From: an uncultured Fibrobacter sp.
Lineage (GTDB): Bacteria; Fibrobacterota; Fibrobacteria; Fibrobacterales; Fibrobacteraceae
Length of the DNA: 33,695 bases
Assembly: GCA_947165045.1 (NCBI GenBank)
Contig: CAMUYW010000034.1
Coordinates: forward strand, 1-33,695
Direction of reading: 5' to 3'
Shown one piece after another: positions 1-6,079 of this stretch. The number at the start of each line of letters is the position of its first letter. Position 1 is the stretch's first letter. The position numbers were made by a program, and so were the translations under genes. The notes beneath the pieces were generated by a model, which made no database searches, was not told where the DNA came from, and saw only the letters and a list, made by a program, of their open reading frames with translations.

Positions 1-85
1 CCTTTTCAAAGAGATTACCGACGATCAAGATGTCGCGCTTGGCGCCATCAAAAAACACATTTTTTAGAACAATCTTTTTGTCCAT
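1..85 (-). CDS. N-terminal fragment of an amidohydrolase-like protein (runs off the window)
   Basis: A minus-strand reading frame opens with ATG at 83-85 and runs off the left edge, leaving 28 residues beginning MDKKIVLKNVFFDGAKRD and ending ILIVGNLFEK. A purine-rich AGGGGAA stands about 8 nt upstream of the ATG and supports this start. The pattern of a short beta strand, 'KN', 'DG', then 'DILI.GN' is typical of the N-terminal beta-sandwich strand of amidohydrolase-superfamily enzymes (dihydroorotase, chlorohydrolase and deaminase types). The metal-binding residues lie outside the window, so the substrate cannot be named. It lies downstream of the MurC-like gene on the same strand, across a 147-nt gap containing inverted repeats. 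Confidence 0.5.
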   Translation of the reverse strand, partial: MDKKIVLKNVFFDGAKRDILIVGNLFEK

Positions 86-133
86 TGCAATTTTCCCCTA
101 TTTTCGACAAGACCACACGAGTCTAACACAACC

Positions 134-206
134 GCACGAGCCCTTCGCCTTCATTAAACTTAATCAGGCTCGTGCTCTCGCCGACACGACTCGTTAATAC
201 GAGTCG
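134..206. repeat. Two inverted repeats between the MurC-like and amidohydrolase-like genes
   Basis: Two perfect inverted repeats are visible. GCACGAGCC (134-142) pairs with GGCTCGTGC (167-175) around a 24-nt loop. CGACTCG (187-193) pairs with CGAGTCG (200-206) around a 6-nt loop. Neither is followed by a T-run on either strand, so a simple intrinsic terminator is unlikely. The words CGAGTC, GGCTC and GTGCTC recur through the tract, which links it in style to the other repeat-rich gaps here. Confidence 0.6.
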
Positions 207-232
207 CTTACGGCTCACAACCTGATGTGCGC

Positions 233-1660
233 TTATCGATCTTCTAAAAGTTGTTTGACGTAACATGCATATTCCTTTAAGCTAGGATCTCTTGCCCCCA
301 TCAGCAAAATCGTATCACCAGGCTCTGCATATTCTAGCATTTTCTTGGCGCACTCGTTGCGGTCAGCAATGTAAATAGCCTCACAACCCTTGAGAATCAA
401 GTCATCTGCAAGGTCACCTGCACTGATGTCTCGCGTAACGGTTCCGCCAGCGTAATAGATTTCGCTGAAGAACATCACATCGTTCTTGCGGTCAAAATCC
501 ATGTCCATCGGGCGGAGCGTCTTGGCGATAAAGTCCACCAAGTCCTTGCGCAAAAATCGCGTCGGACCAAAGCCATGCGGCTGGAACCAAGCAATCACGC
601 GGCCATCGGTAAAGTCCTGAGCGCTCTTGATGCTTGCGGCAATTTTTGCCGGATTGTGAGCAAAGTCATCGACAAGCGTGATACCGTTGAATGTCCCGAG
701 AATCTGGTGACGGCGGAACACGCCCGGGAAAGACGAAAGCGCATCGGCACATGTGTGGAGCGAAACGCCCGCGCGAAGTGCGGCGGCAGTGGCAGCCAAA
801 GCATTTTCCATATTGTGCTTGCCCGGCAGCGGAATTTCGAACTTCACAAGTTCATTTTCATGACGCACGCGGAACTGGATATGCGTCCCGACCGCCCTGA
901 AATCAATGCCCTGAACGCTCACATAGCTTTCGTAGCCAAAGTCAAATTCGCGACCGGCACTGAACTTTTTTGCAAGCGGATGCGCATCGTTCACAATCAA
1001 GATGTGTCCTGCGCTCAAAACGTTCTGGCTGAACTTGAGGAAAATTTGTTCGAGTTCAGAAATTTCTTTATGGTCTTTGTCGATGTTCAAGATGACGCCG
1101 ATTTCTGGTTCGTAACGAACGAGCGTTCCATCGCTTTCATCGACTTCAGCAACAAGCCATTCTCCCTTACCGCTCACAGCGTTTCCAATTTTGCCTTGAG
1201 CCTGCAAGTTCACAAGTCCAGCGCCCGTCATCACGGAAGGCTGCAAACCAGCATATTCAAGAATATGGTAGACCATCGCCGTCACAGTCGATTTACCGCT
1301 CGTACCGCTAATTGCAATCGTTCGAGCTTCTTTGGAAATCTTCGCGAGCATTTCGCTGCGGTGCATCACGGGAATGCCAAGCTCTTTCGCACGCTTCAAA
1401 TCTGGATTCGAATCTTCAATTGCGGTGCTCACCACCACGGCAGTCAAGCCTTCGACAACGCCGGAACCATCCTGCGCAAAGCACTTGATTCCGCATTCTT
1501 CGAGTTGCGACATCACAAGCGGCTTCTCGGCGTTACCACTGAGAAATTCGCCAAACTGACGGTCACTACCGCTAACGGCAACACCCTTGCCTACCAAATA
1601 CTGCGCGATGGCACTCATGCCCACGCCAGCAACACCGATAAAGAAGTAAGAATTAGTCAT
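233..1660 (-). CDS. MurC/Mpl-like Mur ligase (UDP-N-acetylmuramate--amino acid ligase family)
   Basis: A cytoplasmic Mur ligase of 475 residues, the usual MurC length. The N-terminal domain has the UDP-binding glycine loop FIGVAGVGMSAIA (residues 7-19). The ATP P-loop is GTSGKST (119-125), the central acidic stretch is EVDESDG (172-178), and N192-D196-H197 matches the Mur 'N.. .DH' region. The C-terminal domain carries VDDFAHNPAKI (330-340) and FQPHGFGPTR (359-368), closer to MurC 'QPHRFTRT' than to Mpl. MurC normally has GTHGKTTT and HHP, so the P-loop and the HNP are unusual. The family adds L-alanine (MurC) or a recycled tripeptide (Mpl) to UDP-MurNAc. Which reaction this one carries out is not settled by sequence, and a second MurC elsewhere in the genome is likely. 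The ATG is well placed for the N-terminal fold, but no Shine-Dalgarno is seen and a degenerate repeat tract abuts the start. Confidence 0.85.
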   Translation of the reverse strand: MTNSYFFIGVAGVGMSAIAQYLVGKGVAVSGSDRQFGEFLSGNAEKPLVMSQLEECGIKCFAQDGSGVVEGLTAVVVSTAIEDSNPDLKRAKELGIPVMHRSEMLAKISKEARTIAISGTSGKSTVTAMVYHILEYAGLQPSVMTGAGLVNLQAQGKIGNAVSGKGEWLVAEVDESDGTLVRYEPEIGVILNIDKDHKEISELEQIFLKFSQNVLSAGHILIVNDAHPLAKKFSAGREFDFGYESYVSVQGIDFRAVGTHIQFRVRHENELVKFEIPLPGKHNMENALAATAAALRAGVSLHTCADALSSFPGVFRRHQILGTFNGITLVDDFAHNPAKIAASIKSAQDFTDGRVIAWFQPHGFGPTRFLRKDLVDFIAKTLRPMDMDFDRKNDVMFFSEIYYAGGTVTRDISAGDLADDLILKGCEAIYIADRNECAKKMLEYAEPGDTILLMGARDPSLKEYACYVKQLLEDR

Positions 1661-1712
1661 TGGTTATTAGTTATTGGTCAATAGTCAATAGTTTTTAGTG
1701 GTTAGTAATCAT
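1661..1712. repeat. Degenerate short-period tract (TTATTGGT/CAATAGT words)
   Basis: The sequence directly upstream of the MurC-like start codon is built from drifting 7-8-nt words: TGGTTATTAGTTATTGG, then TCAATAGTCAATAG, then GTGGTTAG. It is not a clean tandem repeat but a slipped or mutated one. Similar tracts with different words occur at 3241-3300, 12596-12667, 12879-12906 and 13409-13478. Confidence 0.6.
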
Positions 1713-1931
1713 TGCGTCATCCTCGAAGAGACAACTCTAAAAGCCGAGTGCCACAGCCGTGCATGCACGGATATGGTTGAGGCAAAGAGTTGGGCGAAGC
1801 CCATCCATACAGTACATCTTGCGAAATATGTATGGGTGGGGCTATGCCCCAACCTTAGCGGCTTGATTATAACCATGCTAGCATGGTTGCAATACAAGCC
1901 TTGCCAGGTTGTCTCGCGTAGCGAGGATGAC
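1713..1931. repeat. Composite palindromic repeat element, about 220 bp
   Basis: The element opens with GTCATCCTCG (1716-1725) and closes with the matching unit GTCTCGCGTAGCGAGGATGAC (1911-1931, ending in CGAGGATGAC). Inside are the palindromes CCGTGCATGCACGG (1757-1770) and AACCATGCTAGCATGGTT (1871-1888) and a module GGGGCTATGCCCC followed by AACCTTAGCGGCT. The last module recurs as GGGGCTACGCCCC plus AACCTTAGCGGCT near 12719-12745 and as a reversed GGTTGGGCGTAGCCCAA near 14427. No open reading frame of note. It accounts for the 292-nt gap between the MurC-like gene and rluD. Confidence 0.7.
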
Positions 1932-1952
1932 TGTAATCCAGTTTACCAATCA

Positions 1953-3236
1953 CTATTCAAGCAGTTCCGGGTCGATTGTGGGTTCGTAACCTGGTTCCAC
2001 GAAATCTTCCGGGGCAATACCCTTGCGGCGAGCGGCCTTCATCTGCTTGATGAGCTTGCGTTCAGCAGCCACGGCACGGCGCTTCGCGGCGGTCTGGGCT
2101 TTTTCGGCAAGGCGTTCGGCACGGGTCTTGCGTACCTTCACAGGTGCAGCTTCATCCGGCGAAATGGCGAGCGGTTCATCGTAGTATTCATCAAATTCTT
2201 CGTCATCTTCTTCGAAGCGAATCTGAGCATCGAAATCGCGGAAGCCTTCATCTTCATCGTAAACCGGAGCGTTTGCCGGGCATTCCTTTTTCAAGAGCTT
2301 GAGCACCTTTGCAAACGGCTCTTCCATCGGAACCTTGAACGTCAGCTTCTTATTCGTGCGCGGATGAATGAGCTCGATTTTCACAGCCTGCAAAAGCTGC
2401 GCCGGAGCAATTTCAAGAACCTTTTCTGCAACCGGCTTCATCAACGGCGGCACGCGGTTCAAGCTTTCGTCGCGACCATCGTAAAGCGGGTCGCCCACAA
2501 CCGGATGGCCCGTGTAGCGCGTATGCACACGGATCTGATGCGTACGTCCCGATTCCAACTGCAATTCCAAAAGCGTTGCGATTGCAAAGAACTGTTTTGC
2601 GGTGTAATGCGTACGGCTTTCCTTGCCACCCTTCACCACCGCCATCTTGAGGCGGTTCTTCGGATTGCGGCCAATCGGAGCGTCAATCGTTCCTTCGAGG
2701 TCACGCGGGCAGCCCCACACAAGCGCATTATAAGTGCGGTGAAGTGTTCTAGTTTCGAGCTGGTGCGCCAAATGTCTGTGCGCCGCATCGTTCTTCGCCA
2801 CCACCATCAAACCCGGCGTGTCCTTATCCAAGCGATGCACAATACCCGGACGAAGCGGACCGTTCACCGTCGAAAGATTTTCCTTGAAGTGATACAAGAG
2901 TGCGGCTGCAAGCGTGCCCTTGCTGATACCATTACCCGGATGAACGACTAAGTTACGCGGCTTGTTGATGACCACGATATCATCATCTTCGTAAACAATA
3001 TCAAGCGGAATGTTTTCGGGTTCGAGTGTCGAAGATTCTTTTTCAATCATCTTTTCGACGACAACCGTCATTCCCGTTTCGACGCGGAAGTTCTTGGAGA
3101 CCGCACTACCGCCCACCTTGACTTCACCCGCGTCAATCAACTTTTGCACATCCGTGCGGGAAACATTTTCCATAACGCTCGCAAGGAACTTGTCGAGACG
3201 TTCACCATTCTTTTCTTCGTTTACGATATAATTCAT
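1953..3236 (-). CDS. rluD: RluA/RluD-family 23S rRNA pseudouridine synthase with long charged C-terminal tail
   Basis: Isomerises uridine to pseudouridine in structured RNA; RluD acts on 23S rRNA helix 69. An S4 RNA-binding domain spans about residues 12-62 (GERLDKFLA, then DAGEVKVGG). The catalytic domain follows, with the family motif HRLDKDTPGLMVVAK and catalytic Asp137. Later come the SGRTHQIRVH and HPVVGDPLY motifs. Usual family members end near residue 320-330. Here about 90 more residues follow: an acidic patch (about 341-366), then a very basic, alanine-rich stretch (about 367-405) likely to contact RNA or be disordered. It lies downstream of lspA on the same strand, a common lspA-rluD order. 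The ATG at 3234-3236 begins the S4 domain properly but lacks a clear ribosome-binding site. The exact target uridines are inferred from family only. Confidence 0.9.
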   Translation of the reverse strand: MNYIVNEEKNGERLDKFLASVMENVSRTDVQKLIDAGEVKVGGSAVSKNFRVETGMTVVVEKMIEKESSTLEPENIPLDIVYEDDDIVVINKPRNLVVHPGNGISKGTLAAALLYHFKENLSTVNGPLRPGIVHRLDKDTPGLMVVAKNDAAHRHLAHQLETRTLHRTYNALVWGCPRDLEGTIDAPIGRNPKNRLKMAVVKGGKESRTHYTAKQFFAIATLLELQLESGRTHQIRVHTRYTGHPVVGDPLYDGRDESLNRVPPLMKPVAEKVLEIAPAQLLQAVKIELIHPRTNKKLTFKVPMEEPFAKVLKLLKKECPANAPVYDEDEGFRDFDAQIRFEEDDEEFDEYYDEPLAISPDEAAPVKVRKTRAERLAEKAQTAAKRRAVAAERKLIKQMKAARRKGIAPEDFVEPGYEPTIDPELLE

Positions 3237-3240
3237 ATGA

Positions 3241-3300
3241 GGTTATGATTAGTGGTTGGTGGTTAGGTTTCAGGTATCAGGGTCAGGTAGTTAGATGATA
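3241..3300. repeat. Degenerate short-period tract (GGTTAG/GGTGGT words)
   Basis: Upstream of the rluD start lies a drifting tract of 6-7-nt words (TTAGTGG, TTGGTGG, TTAGG, then TCAGG repeated). It resembles the tract before the MurC-like gene in design but not in exact sequence. Confidence 0.5.
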
Positions 3301-3306
3301 AACAAC

Positions 3307-3379
3307 GTCATTCTGGAGTGCGTAGCACGATAGAATCCATTAAATTTTTATAGACCCTATCGCGTTGCTCCAGGGTGAC
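3307..3379. repeat. Inverted pair of GTCAYYCTGGAG-type repeat units
   Basis: The left unit (3307-3338) starts GTCATTCTGGAG and ends GATAGAATCC. The right unit (3353-3379) is its approximate reverse complement, starting GACCCTATCG and ending CTCCAGGGTGAC. They can fold into a long imperfect hairpin around a short AT-rich loop. A third copy stands alone at 4060-4087. The pair fills the gap between lspA and rluD. Confidence 0.7.
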
Positions 3380-3381
3380 AA

Positions 3382-3960
3382 TCAACTTTCGCGGTTCTCT
3401 TTCGCATTCTTCTCCGCTTCTTTTTCTTCCTTGATTTGCTTGTGCAATTTTTTCAGAATCACCGGCGACAAAATTACGAGCGCAACGCCAACGGTCACAA
3501 ACGAATCCGCCACATTGAACGTCGGGAATCGCGTCATGATAAAATCTGGAAAATCGCAGTCGATAAAATCGACCACCATCTGCATGCGCATACGATCGAT
3601 GAAGTTTCCGACAGCGCCACCAAGAATCATGATGACACCCAAACGACTCAAGTAATCGCGCTTGTCAATCGACTTGTAAAACCAAACAAGCGCCACTGCA
3701 GCCACAATTGAAATCAGCAAAAAGAACAGCCACGGAGGCAAGAACGGCATCAAATCTTGCGGACGGCTACTGAAAGCAGCCCCCTTATTGTACACAAGCT
3801 GGAACCGCACAAGTTCACCAATCACAGGAATCTTTTCGTACGTAAAATTTCCAGCTTCGTCCGTGAAACGCGCAACCGCCCACAGCTTGGTCAACTGGTC
3901 TGCAACAATGCTAAAAATAATCACCACCACATGAAACGGCCACTTATTATAAAACTTCAT
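3382..3960 (-). CDS. lspA: Lipoprotein signal peptidase (signal peptidase II)
   Basis: Inner-membrane aspartyl protease that cleaves the signal peptide of prolipoproteins after the lipobox cysteine is diacylated. The sequence shows the four expected membrane segments (about residues 9-28, 76-97, 108-125 and 150-170). It has conserved VYNKGAAFS (about 56-64), GGAVGNFIDR with catalytic Asp122, and FNVADS with catalytic Asp152. Length is 192 residues; the family is usually 150-170, and the excess is a charged Lys/Glu-rich cytoplasmic tail after residue 171. AAGGA about 7 nt before the ATG supports the start. Several substrates are encoded in this window (lipoproteins at 7433, 8663, 26936 and 28169). 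Confidence 0.95.
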   Translation of the reverse strand: MKFYNKWPFHVVVIIFSIVADQLTKLWAVARFTDEAGNFTYEKIPVIGELVRFQLVYNKGAAFSSRPQDLMPFLPPWLFFLLISIVAAVALVWFYKSIDKRDYLSRLGVIMILGGAVGNFIDRMRMQMVVDFIDCDFPDFIMTRFPTFNVADSFVTVGVALVILSPVILKKLHKQIKEEKEAEKNAKENRES

Positions 3961-3982
3961 CTATAGTCCTTTTTTCGTTTAC

Positions 3983-4087
3983 GTCACCCTCGATCTAGTC
4001 GAGGATCTTATCGAAATCGTTTAGATCCTCGCCTCCGCGAGGATGACACATTCATCATTGTCACCCTGGAGTGCAACGATAGGGTCC
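3983..4087. repeat. Cluster of three GTCA-hairpin repeat units between the synthase gene and lspA
   Basis: Unit one (3983-4008) starts GTCACCCTCGA and ends TCGAGGATCT. Unit two (4023-4047) starts AGATCCTCGC and ends GCGAGGATGAC, the inverse orientation. Unit three (4060-4087) starts GTCACCCTGGAG and ends GATAGGGTCC. Units one and two together form a larger inverted repeat with a 14-nt centre. Each unit also folds on itself. Confidence 0.75.
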
Positions 4088-4088
4088 A

Positions 4089-5177
4089 TTATTTTTTCAT
4101 TTTTATTTTCTCATAACTTTGATCAATCCACTTATCCGAATAGAAGTGCATCGACGTTTCCTTCACGATTCGCTTTACCGTATCGCGTGTAATCTTTACC
4201 TTCTTATCCGACTTGAACACCGACACGCCATCGCCAATCAAGCGCAAGTTTTCCGCAGCCATAAACAGCGGCCACATGCAAAAGAGCCTCGTGCGCATCT
4301 TGATGTTCGGGATAAGTTTCGTATACGCAATCGAATCATCCAGATGGTGCCAAGCCTTCGCGACCAGTTCAGCAAGCACGGCCCCGCATTTTTCAGGATT
4401 CGCGCCGTCCTTGAACAAATCGCTCGAATGCGCAAATCCATGACGGCGGCAAATCTCTTCGGGGATAAAGCAAACGCGGCGCCCCGAATCTTCAACGCAG
4501 TCCTTCACGATATTCGTCACCTGCAACGCAAGTCCAAAACTCACATCGAGCTTCGAAAGTTCAGCCTCGCGTTCCTTGCTAATCAAGCACGTATCGGCAG
4601 AGAACAACTTCGTCAAAAGCTTACCGACAATGCCCGCCACGTAGTAGCAGTATTCGTCCAATTCATCAACCGATTCCAATGTGAACCAACCTGCCGAAAG
4701 CGCAGCTTCCTGACGGAGCGCAAACTTCGCCATGCCTCCGCACATTTCAATCACCACATCGCAAACCGGCTTCTTGTAAGATTCCGGAAGCGAATTCAAT
4801 AACGGCACAACTACTTCAGACTTGACGCAAAGTTCCTTGTTCGGGTCATCGGCATTCATCCACGATTCCGGCAACGCATCCACGAACGTACGGATTTTCG
4901 CCGTTTCAAGTTTACCCGTCTTGAACACATCGGCAAACAGCGCAAGCACGCGATCCTTTTCGCTAGCCTTCATGTCCGGATCATCTTCGACCGTATCCGC
5001 AATGCGCAAATAAAGGTACGCAAGTAAAATACTGCGGTGCAACTTACCACGCAAAACTTGGATATTCAGCGCAAACGTACGCGAAACAAGCTGCAAGATA
5101 TCCTCGGCATACTTCCATGCCGCCTTGCCTTCGAGAACCTTCTCGCCTACACCAAATGATTCAAATCGATTTGACAT
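4089..5177 (-). CDS. Squalene/phytoene synthase family protein (squalene-synthase-like)
   Basis: Head-to-head prenyl diphosphate condensing enzyme, using Mg2+ bound by two aspartate-rich motifs. From the chosen start (362 residues) these are DTVED (about 61-65) and the D...D of NIVKDCVED (about 222-230). YCYYVAGIVGKLL and LQVTNIVKD match squalene synthase better than phytoene synthase, so the likely product is squalene or a related C30 chain from two farnesyl diphosphates. A C-terminal hydrophobic segment (MWPLFMAAENL) may sit at the membrane. No hopanoid cyclase or desaturase is in the window. Start choice: ATG at 5175-5177 with AGGA upstream. An in-frame ATG at 5205-5207 has a better Shine-Dalgarno (GGGAGGAGG), but that whole segment belongs to an intergenic repeat, so it was not preferred. 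Confidence 0.85.
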   Translation of the reverse strand: MSNRFESFGVGEKVLEGKAAWKYAEDILQLVSRTFALNIQVLRGKLHRSILLAYLYLRIADTVEDDPDMKASEKDRVLALFADVFKTGKLETAKIRTFVDALPESWMNADDPNKELCVKSEVVVPLLNSLPESYKKPVCDVVIEMCGGMAKFALRQEAALSAGWFTLESVDELDEYCYYVAGIVGKLLTKLFSADTCLISKEREAELSKLDVSFGLALQVTNIVKDCVEDSGRRVCFIPEEICRRHGFAHSSDLFKDGANPEKCGAVLAELVAKAWHHLDDSIAYTKLIPNIKMRTRLFCMWPLFMAAENLRLIGDGVSVFKSDKKVKITRDTVKRIVKETSMHFYSDKWIDQSYEKIKMKK

Positions 5178-5195
5178 ACTTACTATTCCTATTAG

Positions 5196-5278
5196 GCTCG
5201 GGCCCATGCAGTCCTCCTCCCATAGGGAGGATCCATACTGTTTTCAATTAATGTATGGATTCTCCTTTGGAGAATGAC
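5196..5278. repeat. Composite GTC-hairpin repeat upstream of the synthase gene
   Basis: Contains GGCTCG then CCATGCA, the unit 5211-5232 (GTCCTCCTCCC...GGGAGGATCC), a short AT-rich spacer, and 5258-5277 (GATTCTCCTTTGGAGAATGAC). The same order of modules (CATGCA-GTCATCCTCCC..., ATACTG..TGTATGGATTCTCC, GAGAATGAC) is found at 12755-12832, so these are two copies of one composite element. Confidence 0.75.
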
Positions 5279-5298
5279 GAGCTGCAACTCCAGTCTAA

Positions 5299-5874
5299 TC
5301 AATACACCTCGAACATTTCTGGAGGAACCTTCTTGGACGCAGCCATCGCCTTGACATACCTCCAAAAGACACCATGATTTTCAGCATTACGGAGCTTATG
5401 AGCAAAACTTAACCCAGCGCGATCCCGCACGTTTTCGTCCGACATCGCAATACCCTTGCGTTGGATATCGTAATTCACCCAGCGATATTCCAAATAAAAA
5501 GCCGACTGGAACAAGTCCGTAAGCTTCAATTCAGTCCTGCGCTTCATCAAATGCGCCACCCCAAAGAACAAAAGCAACGACAAAAATCCATAATAAGCAT
5601 TTTTCCCAAGCCCAAACTTTTGCATAGACCACACAACCATTAACGCGGTCGCCGTCGAGGCCACGAGCGTAAAAAGCACATCGCAAAAGCGCAAAAAACT
5701 CACGCGAGCAGGGTGTTTAACATAACCATTATAAACGTAAGCCCATTTTTCGCCCCGATTCAGCTGTTTTTTCATAAAAACGGTATACGAGACATTCCTA
5801 AACCAAAAATGGAGCCCAACCCAAAGAAGTACAGGAGCCCAAAAACAATAATCCACAAGAGTATTCAATTCCAT
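5299..5874 (-). CDS. Hypothetical integral membrane protein
   Basis: A 191-residue protein that I do not recognise. Hydrophobic segments at about residues 7-26, 62-84 and 92-109 indicate two or three membrane helices. They are followed by a soluble C-terminal half rich in charged and aromatic residues (RRTELKLTDLFQSAFYLEYRWVNYD, shown here only in part: YLEYRWVNYD). No catalytic motif is evident. It is divergent from dnaA; its ATG at 5872-5874 lies 15 nt from an 18-bp perfect palindrome that may control one or both genes. Downstream, a repeat element separates it from the squalene-synthase-like gene, so joint transcription is possible but not shown. Confidence 0.7.
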   Translation of the reverse strand: MELNTLVDYCFWAPVLLWVGLHFWFRNVSYTVFMKKQLNRGEKWAYVYNGYVKHPARVSFLRFCDVLFTLVASTATALMVVWSMQKFGLGKNAYYGFLSLLLFFGVAHLMKRRTELKLTDLFQSAFYLEYRWVNYDIQRKGIAMSDENVRDRAGLSFAHKLRNAENHGVFWRYVKAMAASKKVPPEMFEVY

Positions 5875-5888
5875 CGTAGCAAAAAATA

Positions 5889-5906
5889 GAAATTTTGCAA
5901 AATTTC
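5889..5906. promoter_or_regulatory. 18-bp perfect palindrome in the divergent dnaA / membrane-protein gap
   Basis: GAAATTTTGCAAAATTTC reads the same on both strands. It lies 15 nt upstream of the minus-strand membrane protein and about 175 nt upstream of dnaA. Size, symmetry and location suit an operator for a dimeric repressor, but a chance AT-rich palindrome is possible. Confidence 0.4.
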
Positions 5907-6000
5907 AAGACATAGCGTACACCAGCGAAGCCCAAAACAATTACGTTAATTTTAGTTTACAATCACGTAAGAAAATTTTTAGGTTTATTTCTAAATCAAT

Positions 6001-6051
6001 CTATCAACATCCCGGAGAATTAGCTAAATTATTACGCCTAGTTGTTGATAA
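6001..6051. promoter_or_regulatory. DnaA-box-like motifs upstream of dnaA
   Basis: CTATCAACA (6001-6009) and, in the opposite orientation, TTATCAACA (complement of 6043-6051) resemble the DnaA box TTATCCACA with one or two differences. They lie 29-79 nt before the dnaA ATG in an AT-rich 205-nt gap. Autoregulation of dnaA is the simplest reading. An origin would need more boxes and an unwinding element; the gap is AT-rich but short. A GAGGATTGAAGA stretch provides the ribosome-binding site for dnaA. Confidence 0.35.
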
Positions 6052-6079
6052 ATTCGAACTACCGGATGAGGATTGAAGA

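Noticed and set aside
575..1684. Long open frame on the plus strand opposite the MurC-like gene
   Set aside because: It has no recognisable domain and lies fully antisense to a clear Mur ligase. GC-rich third positions on the true strand commonly leave open frames opposite.
1698..2951. Plus-strand open frame of 417 codons opposite rluD
   Set aside because: It starts in the repeat element and runs antisense to a clear pseudouridine synthase. The translation is rich in His, Arg and Cys with no family match.
5875..6079. Chromosomal origin of replication
   Set aside because: Only two imperfect DnaA-box-like motifs are seen and no dnaN or other origin neighbours; kept as a regulatory suggestion only.
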